Source: Spirochaetia bacterium
GTDB lineage: Bacteria; Spirochaetota; Spirochaetia; CADAEX01
Direction: 5' to 3'
Assembly: GCA_017642445.1 (NCBI GenBank)
Contig: JAGCPA010000008.1
Coordinates: forward strand, 1 to 55,953
DNA: 55,953 nucleotides
Below, in pieces: positions 7,255 through 16,225 of the stretch. The translations under genes were made by a program, and so were the position numbers. Position 1 is the first letter of the stretch. The number at the start of each line of letters is the position of its first letter. The notes under the pieces are model-generated. The model did no database searches. It was given only the letters and a program-made list of their open reading frames with translations, and was not told the origin of the DNA.

Positions 7255-9645
7255 ATGGGATTCTCTAAAGCCAGCAAATTCTTCATTATATTCTTCATAA
7301 TCTGCATAGCTATAGGATGCGGCATTGTAGGCTTTGGTTTCGGCACCTTATATGCTGCGAACCGCCATGTGACAGAAGCTGATATGCTCAAGGAATTCCA
7401 GCCTTCCCTTCCATCTACACTCCTGGATATCCACGGCGATGTCATAACCGAGTTCTTTGCTGAGCAGAAACGGGATATAATCCCTGTTGATGAGCTTCCA
7501 AAGGAGCTTATCTACGCCATCATCACAAGGGAGGACAAGAACTTCTTCCAGCACCGGGGTTTCAGCTTCAAGGGAACGGTCCGGGCTGCCCTGAACATAG
7601 CGCTCAATCAGTATGTATCAGGTGGAAGCACAATAACCCAGCAGGTGGCAGGAGCCAACTATGCAGACCGCTCCCTCAAGACTATAAAAAGAAAGCTTAT
7701 AGAGCTCTGGTGGGCCTTCCAGATGGAGAAGAACCTGACCAAGAACGAGATTCTGGAGATGTACCTGAACGAGTCCTACTTCGGCCACACCACATATGGC
7801 GTGGAGGCGGCATCCCAGTTCTATTTCAAGCATTCGGCACGCAATATAAGCATTGCAGAGTCTGCCATCCTGGTGATCCAGCTGGCAAACCCGGCACGCT
7901 ATTCTCCTATAAAGCATCCTAACAGAGCCAAGGTGCTGCAGCGCGAGGTCCTGGACCAGATTGTACGCTCCAACTACGCAACTCAGGAGGCTACAGACCT
8001 CTCCTTCGAACAGTACTGGAACGATATCTACGACCCGCTCCGCTCCACCAGCGAGAACGCATACCTGGTCAAGAACGACAAGGCTCCATACTTCAGCGAA
8101 TATATAAGACAGGAACTTGAGGATATGCTGTTCGGCAAGATGGATTATCTGCGGGACGGCCTTATCATTCACTCCACCCTGGACTTAAGCTACCAGAAGA
8201 CTGCAGATAAGTATATGCAGGATGGTATATACAACTTCAATAAAAAATATCAGGAGAGCAGCGGAAACCGCACCAGCTATGTCGATAATGAGTTCGGCCC
8301 TATTGTGGAAGCCCTCTCCCTCCTCTACAATATCGATTCTATAAGAGCAACAGGTGTCAAGCAGCGCAAGTATTCAAACCGTATTTTCCAGGAGGAGATA
8401 ACCCCTATTCTGGAGACTGTGTCGCTTCTTTTCGACTCTGAGCCTATCAACTTCATATCCAAGCTTTCTTATTCAAAAGGACAGGCCAAGCTGACCAAGA
8501 CCACTATAGAGGGTGCACTGATAATCCTGGAGAACGAGACCGGCCATATAAAGGCTATGGTTGGCGGAAGCGGCTTTGAGGTAAAGAAGTTCAACCGTGC
8601 TGTGCAGGCAAAGGTAATGCCTGGATCATCCTTCAAGCCTCTCTACTACTCAGCTGCAATCTCCAAGGGAATCATAACTCCTGCGACCATGCTCCTGGAT
8701 AAGCCTATGGCATTTATAAACGATGACGGCTCGCCATATACACCGCTTAACTTCCTGGGTGAATGGCAGGGAACTGCCACTGTGCGGGAGGCTCTCTCCA
8801 ACTCTATGAACGTTCCATCCATCGAGGTTCTGGAGATGGTAGGCTTCGATGCGGCAATAAACCGTGCAGCCAAGCTTTTAGGCATAAACGATCCGGCACA
8901 GATTGCCAAGACATTCCCTAAGAAATATCCTCTTGGTCTGGGTATCATAGGTATAGCCCCTATCCAGATGGCAAGGGCCTTTGCCACATTTGCAAACCAG
9001 GGCAAGGAGGTGGTTCCTATCGGAATCCGCTTTATAGAGGACCGGAACGGCAAGATTCTGTTCGAGCCTGAGAAAGACCTGCGGATTGAGCAGAGAGAGG
9101 CCGGCGACAAGCGTCAGATTCTCTCTCCACAGGCTGCATATATTATGGTAGACCTTTTGAAGAGCACAGTTGAGACCGGAACCCTGGCCAACAGAAGGCG
9201 GGCTGTAGGCGGCTTCCCTATGCCGTTCGCAGGAAAGACCGGAACAACTCAGAACTGGTCCGATGCATGGACTGTGGGCTTCTCCCCTTATATAACAACT
9301 GCTGTATGGTTCGGCTTTGATATGCCGGGCAACTCACTTGGTCTGAACCAGACCGGAGCTACTGCCGCAGGGCCTGTATGGGCAAATGTGATGAAAGATA
9401 TCCACCTGGCCAATTCCCAGAAGATGCCTCCTGCCGACTTCCCACGTCCTGCAGGAATAACCGAGGTCACTGTCTGCAGCAAGTCGGGTATGATTCCTAC
9501 TGCCGACTGCACCGATGGCCAGAGGAAGGAGATTTTTATTTCCGGCACAGAGCCAAAGTCGTTCTGCACCCTCCACAAGTTTGAGAAACAGCGGAATAAC
9601 GAGCTTCTCCAGAGACTTCAGGAGAATCTTTTCGACAGCTTATGA
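7255..9645 (+). CDS. Class A penicillin-binding protein 1A
   Basis: A 796-residue bifunctional peptidoglycan synthase. One N-terminal membrane helix (about residues 8-35) anchors it to the inner membrane. The GT51 glycosyltransferase domain has 'REDKNFFQHRGF' (catalytic Glu93), 'GGSTITQQVA' and 'KNEILEMYLN'. The transpeptidase domain has SSFK (Ser458, Lys461), SMN in 'ALSNSMNVPS' and KTG at 661-663. A spacer or OB-like region lies between the two domains. Both activities look intact. No ribosome-binding site precedes the only plausible start. The extended C-terminal tail after KTG includes a short Cys-containing segment of unknown role. Confidence 0.96.
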   Translation: MGFSKASKFFIIFFIICIAIGCGIVGFGFGTLYAANRHVTEADMLKEFQPSLPSTLLDIHGDVITEFFAEQKRDIIPVDELPKELIYAIITREDKNFFQHRGFSFKGTVRAALNIALNQYVSGGSTITQQVAGANYADRSLKTIKRKLIELWWAFQMEKNLTKNEILEMYLNESYFGHTTYGVEAASQFYFKHSARNISIAESAILVIQLANPARYSPIKHPNRAKVLQREVLDQIVRSNYATQEATDLSFEQYWNDIYDPLRSTSENAYLVKNDKAPYFSEYIRQELEDMLFGKMDYLRDGLIIHSTLDLSYQKTADKYMQDGIYNFNKKYQESSGNRTSYVDNEFGPIVEALSLLYNIDSIRATGVKQRKYSNRIFQEEITPILETVSLLFDSEPINFISKLSYSKGQAKLTKTTIEGALIILENETGHIKAMVGGSGFEVKKFNRAVQAKVMPGSSFKPLYYSAAISKGIITPATMLLDKPMAFINDDGSPYTPLNFLGEWQGTATVREALSNSMNVPSIEVLEMVGFDAAINRAAKLLGINDPAQIAKTFPKKYPLGLGIIGIAPIQMARAFATFANQGKEVVPIGIRFIEDRNGKILFEPEKDLRIEQREAGDKRQILSPQAAYIMVDLLKSTVETGTLANRRRAVGGFPMPFAGKTGTTQNWSDAWTVGFSPYITTAVWFGFDMPGNSLGLNQTGATAAGPVWANVMKDIHLANSQKMPPADFPRPAGITEVTVCSKSGMIPTADCTDGQRKEIFISGTEPKSFCTLHKFEKQRNNELLQRLQENLFDSL

Positions 9646-9653
9646 TTTTTTAG

Positions 9654-9683
9654 TTGGCAAATCAGCTTCCCCACTGATATAAT
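9654..9683 (+). promoter_or_regulatory. Promoter of the ParB-domain gene
   Basis: TTGGCA (9654-9659), 18-base spacer, TATAAT (9678-9683), immediately after PBP1A. The transcript would carry AAAGGAG before the GTG at 9702. Confidence 0.6.
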
Positions 9684-9701
9684 AAGAGAAAGGAGTATGC
9701 C

Positions 9702-10157
9702 GTGCAGGTCAATATCAAAGATATAATCGTCAAAAAAAGAGCCCGGAAAGATGAAGGCGACCTTACAACGCTGATGGAAAGCCTTGATAAGATCGGCCAG
9801 CTTAATCCTATCATCCTGAACTCAAAGATGGAGCTTATTGCCGGCTACCGCAGGCTTACTGCAGCCAAGAAACTGGGCTGGACCAAGATAAGCGCCACCA
9901 TAATCGAAATAAACGACAAAGCCGACATGCTTGCCATAGAGATTGACGAGAATGTCCAGCGCCTGGCCTTTGATGATGCCGACCTGGCAGAGGCCTATAA
10001 GAAGCTTCAGAAGCTGCGCAGGAAGAATATATTTGTCAGAATCTGGCTTAAGATAAAAGCTTTCTTCAAGAAGATTTTCTGCAGGAAGAAAAAAGAGGTA
10101 AAGACTGAGGTCAGTCAGGAAGTAACTGCAGTGGAAGAGAAGAAGGAGCAGGCTTAG
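9702..10157 (+). CDS. Short ParB/Sulfiredoxin-fold domain protein
   Basis: A 151-residue protein. Residues 1-95 form a ParB N-terminal (CTPase-fold) domain: 'VKKRARKDEGDLTTLMESL', 'GQLNPIIL' and 'ELIAGYRRLTAAKKLGW' (the box-II-like motif), then 'IEIDENVQR'. It lacks the ParB helix-turn-helix and dimerisation domains. In their place residues 104-127 are very basic and aromatic ('IFVRIWLKIKAFFKKIFC'), likely an amphipathic, membrane-binding helix, and the tail is acidic. It is therefore unlikely to be the chromosome-segregating ParB. The GTG start has AAAGGAG upstream. Its end overlaps the convergent LysM gene by 4 bases. Confidence 0.8.
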   Translation: MQVNIKDIIVKKRARKDEGDLTTLMESLDKIGQLNPIILNSKMELIAGYRRLTAAKKLGWTKISATIIEINDKADMLAIEIDENVQRLAFDDADLAEAYKKLQKLRRKNIFVRIWLKIKAFFKKIFCRKKKEVKTEVSQEVTAVEEKKEQA

Positions 10158-10990
10158 GTTCTCGGAGCCTTGCGCTCATCTACAGGATTGCCATCCTTCC
10201 ATACACAGAAATAGACGATAGATTTACCTGTCTCCATATTTGCAAGAGGAATTCCCAGCTCTGTCCCAGGGCTCACCTTGTCCCCGATATTGACCATGGT
10301 ATCCTCGTTTCCACCATAGATATAGATATAACCGCTGTTGTTCTCGACCAGGATCACATTCCCCATTCCGCGGTACTGACCTACATACTTAACTGTTCCT
10401 GTTGATACAGAATGAACTACTGCATTCTTGTCTGCAGATATCATTGTTCCCTTGAGCTTGCCTGTAAGAGGCTCTCTCGGCCCTTCTGCAGGCCAGAAGT
10501 ATGGGGCTTTCTCGTTGACAGGAGCAGCTGGTTTCTGAGCAGTGTTTGCAGGCTTGGTTGCCGGGGTTGCTGCTGGTTTTGGAGCAGGCTTCTGCGCTGT
10601 ATTTGCAGCCGGCTTGATATTGTTGTTGGATGTGCTTCCGCCCGGTATTGTCAGTATTTTTCCAACATAGAGTTTATCGGTGTCCTTGATATTGTTTGTG
10701 CTCTTGAGCGCTGCTACAGTAGTACCATATTTTTTTGCGATTCCGGTAAGGGTGTCGCCCTTCTGCACTGTGTATTTAGTTGTCTTAGGAGGAATTATGA
10801 GCTTGGTTCCCACATTGACTTTGTTAGGGTTCTTTATGTTGTTCGCCTTGATGATATCGGAAACAGAAACCCCGTATTTCTGGGCCACTGTAGAGAGGTT
10901 ATCCCCTTTCTTCATTGTATAAGTAGTTGCAGCCATAGCAAAAGCTGAGACAAATATCAATATAAATACAAATAAAAGTTTCTTACTCAT
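10154..10990 (-). CDS. LysM-LysM-M23 (degenerate LytM) envelope protein
   Basis: A 278-residue exported protein. The signal peptide (residues 1-20) ends 'SAFAMAA'. Two LysM domains follow ('YTMKKGDNLSTVAQKYGVS' and 'YTVQKGDTLTGIAKKYGTT'), which bind peptidoglycan. Then comes an Ala/Pro/Lys-rich linker (about 118-160) and an M23/LytM-like domain. The zinc ligands of active M23 enzymes (HxxxD and HxH) are not visible: the final strand reads 'IVYFCVWKDGNPVD', with no His. It is more likely a non-catalytic LytM protein of the EnvC/NlpD type that activates an amidase. AAAGGTG precedes the ATG. Confidence 0.85.
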   Translation of the reverse strand: MSKKLLFVFILIFVSAFAMAATTYTMKKGDNLSTVAQKYGVSVSDIIKANNIKNPNKVNVGTKLIIPPKTTKYTVQKGDTLTGIAKKYGTTVAALKSTNNIKDTDKLYVGKILTIPGGSTSNNNIKPAANTAQKPAPKPAATPATKPANTAQKPAAPVNEKAPYFWPAEGPREPLTGKLKGTMISADKNAVVHSVSTGTVKYVGQYRGMGNVILVENNSGYIYIYGGNEDTMVNIGDKVSPGTELGIPLANMETGKSIVYFCVWKDGNPVDERKAPRT

Positions 10991-11047
10991 ATAGAGACAC
11001 CTTTACTTTTATATCGGCTGTATGGCAAAAACCTTTAGCCTATGGAT

Positions 11048-11076
11048 TTGACAGATAGCCTAGTATGAGATAGTAT
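11048..11076 (+). promoter_or_regulatory. glpX promoter
   Basis: TTGACA (11048-11053), 17-base spacer, TAGTAT (11071-11076). The leader of about 30 bases holds GAGGGG ahead of ATG 11114. A second TATAAT-like box lies at 11088-11093. Confidence 0.65.
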
Positions 11077-11113
11077 TATGTATATCATATAATTAATAAG
11101 AGGGGATTTTTAT

Positions 11114-12115
11114 ATGGAAAAGATGAACAGAGAATTCTCCATGGAAATAGCCAGAATTACAGAGTATGCTGCTATTGCCAGTGCCAGATGGTGGGGAAAA
11201 GGCGATAAAATAGCTGCAGATGGGGCTGCAACAGAGGCTATGCGGGCAATGTTTGACTCTGTAAGTATCGCAGGAACCGTAGTTATCGGCGAAGGCGAGA
11301 TGGACGAGGCACCAATGCTCTACATCGGCGAGAAAGTTGGTAAATGGGACGAAGGCGACTTTGCTGTTGATATTGCAGTAGACCCGCTGGAGGGAACCAA
11401 CCTGGTTGCAAAGGGTATGCCTGGTGCAATAACTACCCTGGCAATGGCTCCAAGCGGAACCCTTCTGAACGCTCCTGATATGTATATGGATAAGATAGCA
11501 GCTGGTCCAAAGTGCAAGGGAAAGATCTTCCTTGACGCATCTGTGACCGACAACCTGAAGGCTGCTGCCAAGGCTCTGGACAAGAGCGTAGGCGATATTA
11601 CAGTTGTAGTACTTGACCGGCCACGGCACAAGGCAATTATCGATGAGATCAGAGCCTGCGGTGCCAGAATCAAGCTTATTACAGACGGCGATGTGGCTCC
11701 TGCAGTTTCCTGCGGATTCCCAGAAAGCGGTATCGATATGATGATCGGCACCGGCGGAGCACCGGAAGGTGTTCTGGCAGCAGCCGCACTCAAGGCAATA
11801 GGCGGCGAGTTCCAGGGACGGCTTCACCCTATGAAGGATGGCGAGCTTGAGAGAGCTGCAAAGATGGCTGGAAAAGATCCGCTCCGTCTGCTTACAATTG
11901 ACGATCTGGTTCAGACACAGGATGTTATGTTCGCTGCAACCGGCGTAACCGACGGCGAGCTCTTGAACGGTGTCCGCTTCTACGGCAACAACGAGGCCTC
12001 AACAAAGACAATCATACTGCGTGGATCCTCCGGAACAGTGCGGTTCATCGAGTCAAGACACCACCTGGACCGCAAGGGCGAGAAGACCTGGAAGCTCTTT
12101 GCTCCGATTGCATGA
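11114..12115 (+). CDS. glpX: Class II fructose-1,6-bisphosphatase
   Basis: A 333-residue cytoplasmic phosphatase that removes the 1-phosphate of fructose 1,6-bisphosphate in gluconeogenesis. The GlpX signature is clear: 'VVIGEGEMDEAPMLYIGEKVG' (seen as VVIGEGEMDE and APMLYIGEKVG), 'VDIAVDPLEGTNLVAKG', and 'GTGGAPEGVLAAAALKAIGG'. These supply the metal-binding acidic residues and the substrate loop. Length is typical. It has its own promoter and a GAGGGG ribosome-binding site, and is followed after 9 bases by dCMP deaminase on the same strand. Confidence 0.95.
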   Translation: MEKMNREFSMEIARITEYAAIASARWWGKGDKIAADGAATEAMRAMFDSVSIAGTVVIGEGEMDEAPMLYIGEKVGKWDEGDFAVDIAVDPLEGTNLVAKGMPGAITTLAMAPSGTLLNAPDMYMDKIAAGPKCKGKIFLDASVTDNLKAAAKALDKSVGDITVVVLDRPRHKAIIDEIRACGARIKLITDGDVAPAVSCGFPESGIDMMIGTGGAPEGVLAAAALKAIGGEFQGRLHPMKDGELERAAKMAGKDPLRLLTIDDLVQTQDVMFAATGVTDGELLNGVRFYGNNEASTKTIILRGSSGTVRFIESRHHLDRKGEKTWKLFAPIA

Positions 12116-12124
12116 GGTTTAGAT

Positions 12125-12607
12125 ATGAGTGACAACAGGCCTTCCTGGGACGATTATTTTCTTGAAGTGATGGATGCAATATCCAAACGGGCAACCTGCG
12201 ACAGAGGCAAAAGCGGCTGTGTTATAGCCAAGGACAACCAGATCCTGGTTACCGGCTATGTCGGAAGCCCTGCTGGCCTGCCCCACTGCGACGAGGTGGG
12301 ACACCAGATGAAGAAGATGATACACGAGGATGGCCATATCACTCAGCACTGTGTGCGGACAGTACATGCAGAGCAGAATGCGATATGCCAGGCTGCAAAG
12401 CGGGGTATCTCCATAGAGGGAGGTACCCTGTACTGCCGTATGACCCCCTGCCGCACCTGCACCATGCTTATCATAAACTGCGGTATTAAGCGTGTGGTAT
12501 GCCAGCAGCGCTATCATGTGGCCGAGGAATCTGAGGCAATGCTCAAGATGGCAAATATAAAGCTGGAATACAAAAGTACAGAGACTGTACAGTATAAGAA
12601 TCAGTAA
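12125..12607 (+). CDS. dCMP deaminase (ComEB-like)
   Basis: A 160-residue zinc-dependent deaminase converting dCMP to dUMP for dTTP synthesis. The zinc site is 'TVHAEQNAI' (His ligand plus catalytic Glu) and 'MTPCRTCTMLIINCGI' (two Cys ligands). 'GYVGSPAGLPHCDE' is characteristic of the dCMP deaminase subgroup rather than tRNA or guanine deaminases. GAGG lies 7 bases before the ATG. Probably cotranscribed with glpX. It ends 9 bases from the convergent lepA stop. Confidence 0.93.
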   Translation: MSDNRPSWDDYFLEVMDAISKRATCDRGKSGCVIAKDNQILVTGYVGSPAGLPHCDEVGHQMKKMIHEDGHITQHCVRTVHAEQNAICQAAKRGISIEGGTLYCRMTPCRTCTMLIINCGIKRVVCQQRYHVAEESEAMLKMANIKLEYKSTETVQYKNQ

Positions 12608-12616
12608 TTTTAAAGA

Positions 12617-14422
12617 TTAATCGTTCTCTTCTGTCTTAAGCACAGCCAGGAATGCGCTCTGCGGCAGCTCCACATTGCCTACCACCTTCATGCGCTTCTT
12701 TCCCTCTTTCTGTTTCTCAAGAAGCTTACGCTTACGGGAGATATCGCCGCCGTAGCACTTGGCTGTGACATCCTTGCGGTATGCGCTTATGGTCTCGCGG
12801 GCTATGATTGTGCTTCCAATGGCACCCTGGATAGGAATCTTGAACTGGTGCCGCGGGATCTCGTCGCACAGCTTCCTGCATACATGACGTGCCTTATCTA
12901 CTGCGCTGTCCTTGAATACAAGCATGGAGAGGGCATCCACAGGGCTGCCGTTGACCAGGATATCAAGCTTAACAAGGTTTGTAGGTTTGAATCCCTGGAT
13001 CTCGTAGTCGAAGGAGGCATAGCCGCGGCTTATTGATTTAAGCCTGTCATAGAAATCGAAAAGAACCTCTGCAAGAGGCATATCATAGATAACCTCCACC
13101 CTCTTCTGATCCAGATAGTTCATGGAGGTCTGCACTCCCCTTTTTTCCATGCACAGTGTCATGATAGGCCCCAGATATTCGGACGGAGTTATAATTGATG
13201 CCGCAATATAAGGTTCCTCGCAGTAGTCGATGCTGACAGGGTCTGGGAAATCCATAGGGTTGTTTATCTTGAGCATCTCGCCGCTCTTAAGGTAGACATT
13301 GTACATTACAGAAGGCGATGTGAATACGATGGAAAGGTCAAACTCCCGCTCTATGCGCTCCTGGATCACCTCCAGATGGAGAAGTCCTAAGAAACCGCAC
13401 CTGAAGCCGAAGCCCAGGGCAGATGATGAGTCTTTCTCGTAGATAAGAGATGCATCGTTAAGCTTAAGCTTCTCGATGGCAGCAAGGAGCTCCTCATAGT
13501 CGTTTGAGTCCACCGGATAGATGGATGAGAATACTACAGGCTTTACTTCCTTGAAGCCCTCCAGCGGGTCAGAAGCAGGGTCATCAGCCAGTGTTATGGT
13601 ATCGCCGATATGAACATCGGAGATATTCTTGATTCCTGCGTTTATGTAGCCTACATCCCCTTCATTGAGGCCGTCGTTCTTTTCAAGGTTTATCTTGAAA
13701 AGGCCTGTCTCCTCAACGCGGTAGGTTCCGCCCGAGATCATGAACTTGATGGTCTGGCCAGCCTTTATCATGCCGGAGAAGACGCGGATATTCACTATTA
13801 CTCCCCGGTATGGGTCGTAGTGGGAATCGAATATAAGAGCCCGGAGCTTGTCGTCCTTGGCCGGCGGCGGAGATGGAATATACTGGATTATAGCCTCGAA
13901 AAGCTCATCAACCCCCTGCCCTGTCTTGGCCGAAACCATAACAGCCATGTCTGAGTCAAGTCCCAGGTCATGGTCGATCTGGTACTTAACCCCTTCTATA
14001 TCTGCGCTGGGCAGGTCTATCTTGTTGATTACAGGGATAATCTCCAGGTTGTGGTCTATAGCCATGTACATGTTGGCCAGAGTCTGAGCCTCTACACCCT
14101 GTGTCGCATCTATAAGGAGCAGCGCCCCTTCGCAGGAAGAGATGGCACGGGAAACCTCGTAGGAGAAGTCCACATGACCTGGGGTGTCAACCAGGTTGAG
14201 CACATACTCCTGGCCATCCTTGGCTGTGTATCTTAAGGTTACAGCCTGGGATTTGATGGTTATTCCCCGCTCCCGCTCTATATCCATGTTATCAAGGATC
14301 TGATTCATTGAGGTGCGGCTGTCCACCAGGGCAGCCTTCTCTATAAAGCGGTCTGCCAGTGTGGATTTACCGTGGTCGATATGGGCTATAATGCAAAAGT
14401 TCCGTATCCGCTTTGTATCCAT
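12617..14422 (-). CDS. lepA: Elongation factor 4 (LepA) GTPase
   Basis: A 601-residue translational GTPase that acts on stalled or initiating ribosomes. The G1 motif is 'AHIDHGKST', G3 'DTPGHVDF' and G4 'NKIDLP'. The LepA-specific C-terminal domain follows ('[19 protein letters not shown]', read as AKCYGGDIS and [10 protein letters not shown]). Length is typical. ATG 14422 lies 9 bases after the upstream gene's stop. No Shine-Dalgarno sequence is visible and a TATAAT overlaps the upstream stop codon, so it is either translationally coupled or has its own leaderless transcript. It is the last gene of the long minus-strand block. Confidence 0.97.
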   Translation of the reverse strand: MDTKRIRNFCIIAHIDHGKSTLADRFIEKAALVDSRTSMNQILDNMDIERERGITIKSQAVTLRYTAKDGQEYVLNLVDTPGHVDFSYEVSRAISSCEGALLLIDATQGVEAQTLANMYMAIDHNLEIIPVINKIDLPSADIEGVKYQIDHDLGLDSDMAVMVSAKTGQGVDELFEAIIQYIPSPPPAKDDKLRALIFDSHYDPYRGVIVNIRVFSGMIKAGQTIKFMISGGTYRVEETGLFKINLEKNDGLNEGDVGYINAGIKNISDVHIGDTITLADDPASDPLEGFKEVKPVVFSSIYPVDSNDYEELLAAIEKLKLNDASLIYEKDSSSALGFGFRCGFLGLLHLEVIQERIEREFDLSIVFTSPSVMYNVYLKSGEMLKINNPMDFPDPVSIDYCEEPYIAASIITPSEYLGPIMTLCMEKRGVQTSMNYLDQKRVEVIYDMPLAEVLFDFYDRLKSISRGYASFDYEIQGFKPTNLVKLDILVNGSPVDALSMLVFKDSAVDKARHVCRKLCDEIPRHQFKIPIQGAIGSTIIARETISAYRKDVTAKCYGGDISRKRKLLEKQKEGKKRMKVVGNVELPQSAFLAVLKTEEND

Positions 14423-14431
14423 ACGCAATAA

Positions 14432-16225
14432 TTATATCAGATTGTTGTCATCTAGGTAAGCTGTCAGCTGGAGACCTGTCTCCATAAAGCCGGCCTTTTT
14501 CTTCTTGACATAGATCTGCATAGCCACATAGCGCAGCCTGCTGTCGTATCTCCAGCCCCTGAGCGAGAAAGGATCGTTGGCAGAGAGGTCTGCCTCGTAG
14601 GCAGCAAGCCCCTGATATACCTTCTTGATCACATATCCCTCTTTGAACACATAGTTTCCGGTGCTCTCCACCTGCATACCGAACAGAGGAAGCATGATAT
14701 TCTTCTTGCTGTCCTTGCGTAGCGCAATATCGAGGGCCTTGCGCGGCCGCTTCTTGGTGGCTATGAAGCTGGTCTGGCTCTTGCCGTTCCGCTCCCATCC
14801 AATGCAGAGCAGAGTGTCAGGAGAAAGGGTGTTGAGAATCTTATGCACCTGGGTTATAGTCTTTACTTCAATGCCATTGATAGTCTTTATGATATCGCCG
14901 TTCTGGAGCCCTGCCACACATCCGCTCTCGCCGGGAATAGCATAAAGGACCTCCAGGGTGTCATTTCTCTCGTACATGGAAAGGCCGAGCCAGGAATGGA
15001 CTACCTGACCGCCGTCATACATGCCGGAGACAAGATCCATAACCCAGTGGGATGGAATGGCAAAGTTTATATTCTGGAACCGTGGGATTCCGGCAAATAC
15101 TACACCGATTACCTCATTCTTGTCGTTGATGAGCGGACCGCCTGAGTTTCCCGGGTTCACAGGGACATCCACCTGGAGCACGTCGCCCAACGGGAGGAAC
15201 CGCCTCTGACCTGCAGAGACAATACCTGCTGTTATTGTGTTCTCAAGACCTCCTGGGGAACCAATGGCATAGATACGGTCGCCCGGGTTATAGCTGTTGT
15301 CCAGGCTGAAGTTGAAGATATATTCAGGGTCTATCTCTGTCTTTAGAAGTGCAATATCAAAGATAGGATCCCATGCCACAACCTTGGCAGGAACGCGGGA
15401 GCCCACTGCATCGGGAAGCCTGATAAAGAGGCGCGAGAAGCCCTCATATTCTGGGTTGACCTCGCTCTCGATGACATGATAGTTGGTGATTAAATAGCCA
15501 CGCTTGTCGATGAAGAAACCGCTTCCGATAGAACGGTCAGGCACACCTACTCCGTACTGGAGCTTGGTTCCCTTGTTGACCCAGATGGTGACAGTTCCTT
15601 TCATCATCTCGGCCGGAGAGGAAAGTTTCTCCAGAACGCCGATATACTCTTTCTTCTTGTCGCAGTCGCCCATGATGGCAGCAATAAGCTTGAGCATGTA
15701 GCGGTTGTTCTGGCTCACCGAAAGGTCGCCATACTTCACCAGAAGCTCCTGAGTCGGCTTTACGAAATTGAGATATTTATAGAATTTATAGAGTGCAGAG
15801 ATATAATTCTCTTTCTCATAGTCATTCTCTGCAGCCTGTAGATAAAGCTGTGTGATGTCAGGGTCGCCTATAAGTGATGTCTTCTCTATGGCCAGAAGGG
15901 AGAAATAGATGGAGATAGCCTTATCGTATTTCTTCTCCTCAATCGCCTTGTTATAGTCTGAGACAATCCGCTCATAGATAGTCTGGCGGCAACTCTCCAC
16001 AATTCCTTCGGAGCGTGCCTTGTCATAAATCTTATCTTTTGAATTGTCTATATAAAGAATCTCCTGAAGTGCGGCGAATGGGGCATCTTTCTCAAGATGC
16101 TTCTCGACAGTTCCTGCCACATCAGGATCCCTCTGGTAGACATAGTTCTCGTTCTTATCCTTAGATTTGCATCCAGCTAAGAGAAGTGCGGCTAAAATAA
16201 GTGAGAATAAAGTTCTTCTGATCAT
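14432..16225 (-). CDS. DegP/HtrA-like serine protease lipoprotein with PDZ domain
   Basis: A 597-residue envelope protease. The signal ends in the lipobox 'LLAGC' (lipidated Cys19). Residues 20-205 are helical and TPR-like, an N-terminal addition not found in standard DegP. The trypsin-like domain follows with His250 ('ITNYHVIES'), Asp290 ('DPIFDIALLKTE') and Ser361 ('NPGNSGGPL'), then a PDZ domain (about 425-490) and a further C-terminal region. All three catalytic residues are present. It overlaps the ftsH stop by 4 bases and is followed by lepA. Likely a quality-control protease in the periplasm. Confidence 0.93.
   Translation of the reverse strand: MIRRTLFSLILAALLLAGCKSKDKNENYVYQRDPDVAGTVEKHLEKDAPFAALQEILYIDNSKDKIYDKARSEGIVESCRQTIYERIVSDYNKAIEEKKYDKAISIYFSLLAIEKTSLIGDPDITQLYLQAAENDYEKENYISALYKFYKYLNFVKPTQELLVKYGDLSVSQNNRYMLKLIAAIMGDCDKKKEYIGVLEKLSSPAEMMKGTVTIWVNKGTKLQYGVGVPDRSIGSGFFIDKRGYLITNYHVIESEVNPEYEGFSRLFIRLPDAVGSRVPAKVVAWDPIFDIALLKTEIDPEYIFNFSLDNSYNPGDRIYAIGSPGGLENTITAGIVSAGQRRFLPLGDVLQVDVPVNPGNSGGPLINDKNEVIGVVFAGIPRFQNINFAIPSHWVMDLVSGMYDGGQVVHSWLGLSMYERNDTLEVLYAIPGESGCVAGLQNGDIIKTINGIEVKTITQVHKILNTLSPDTLLCIGWERNGKSQTSFIATKKRPRKALDIALRKDSKKNIMLPLFGMQVESTGNYVFKEGYVIKKVYQGLAAYEADLSANDPFSLRGWRYDSRLRYVAMQIYVKKKKAGFMETGLQLTAYLDDNNLI

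Noticed and set aside
9702-10157. Chromosome-partition ParB with a nearby parS/origin
   Set aside because: No helix-turn-helix domain, no ParA neighbour and no parS-like palindrome were found.
10412-10948. Plus-strand open frame of 178 codons opposite the LysM gene
   Set aside because: Its Cys/Arg-rich repeats arise from the Ala/Pro/Lys linker and LysM codons read backwards.
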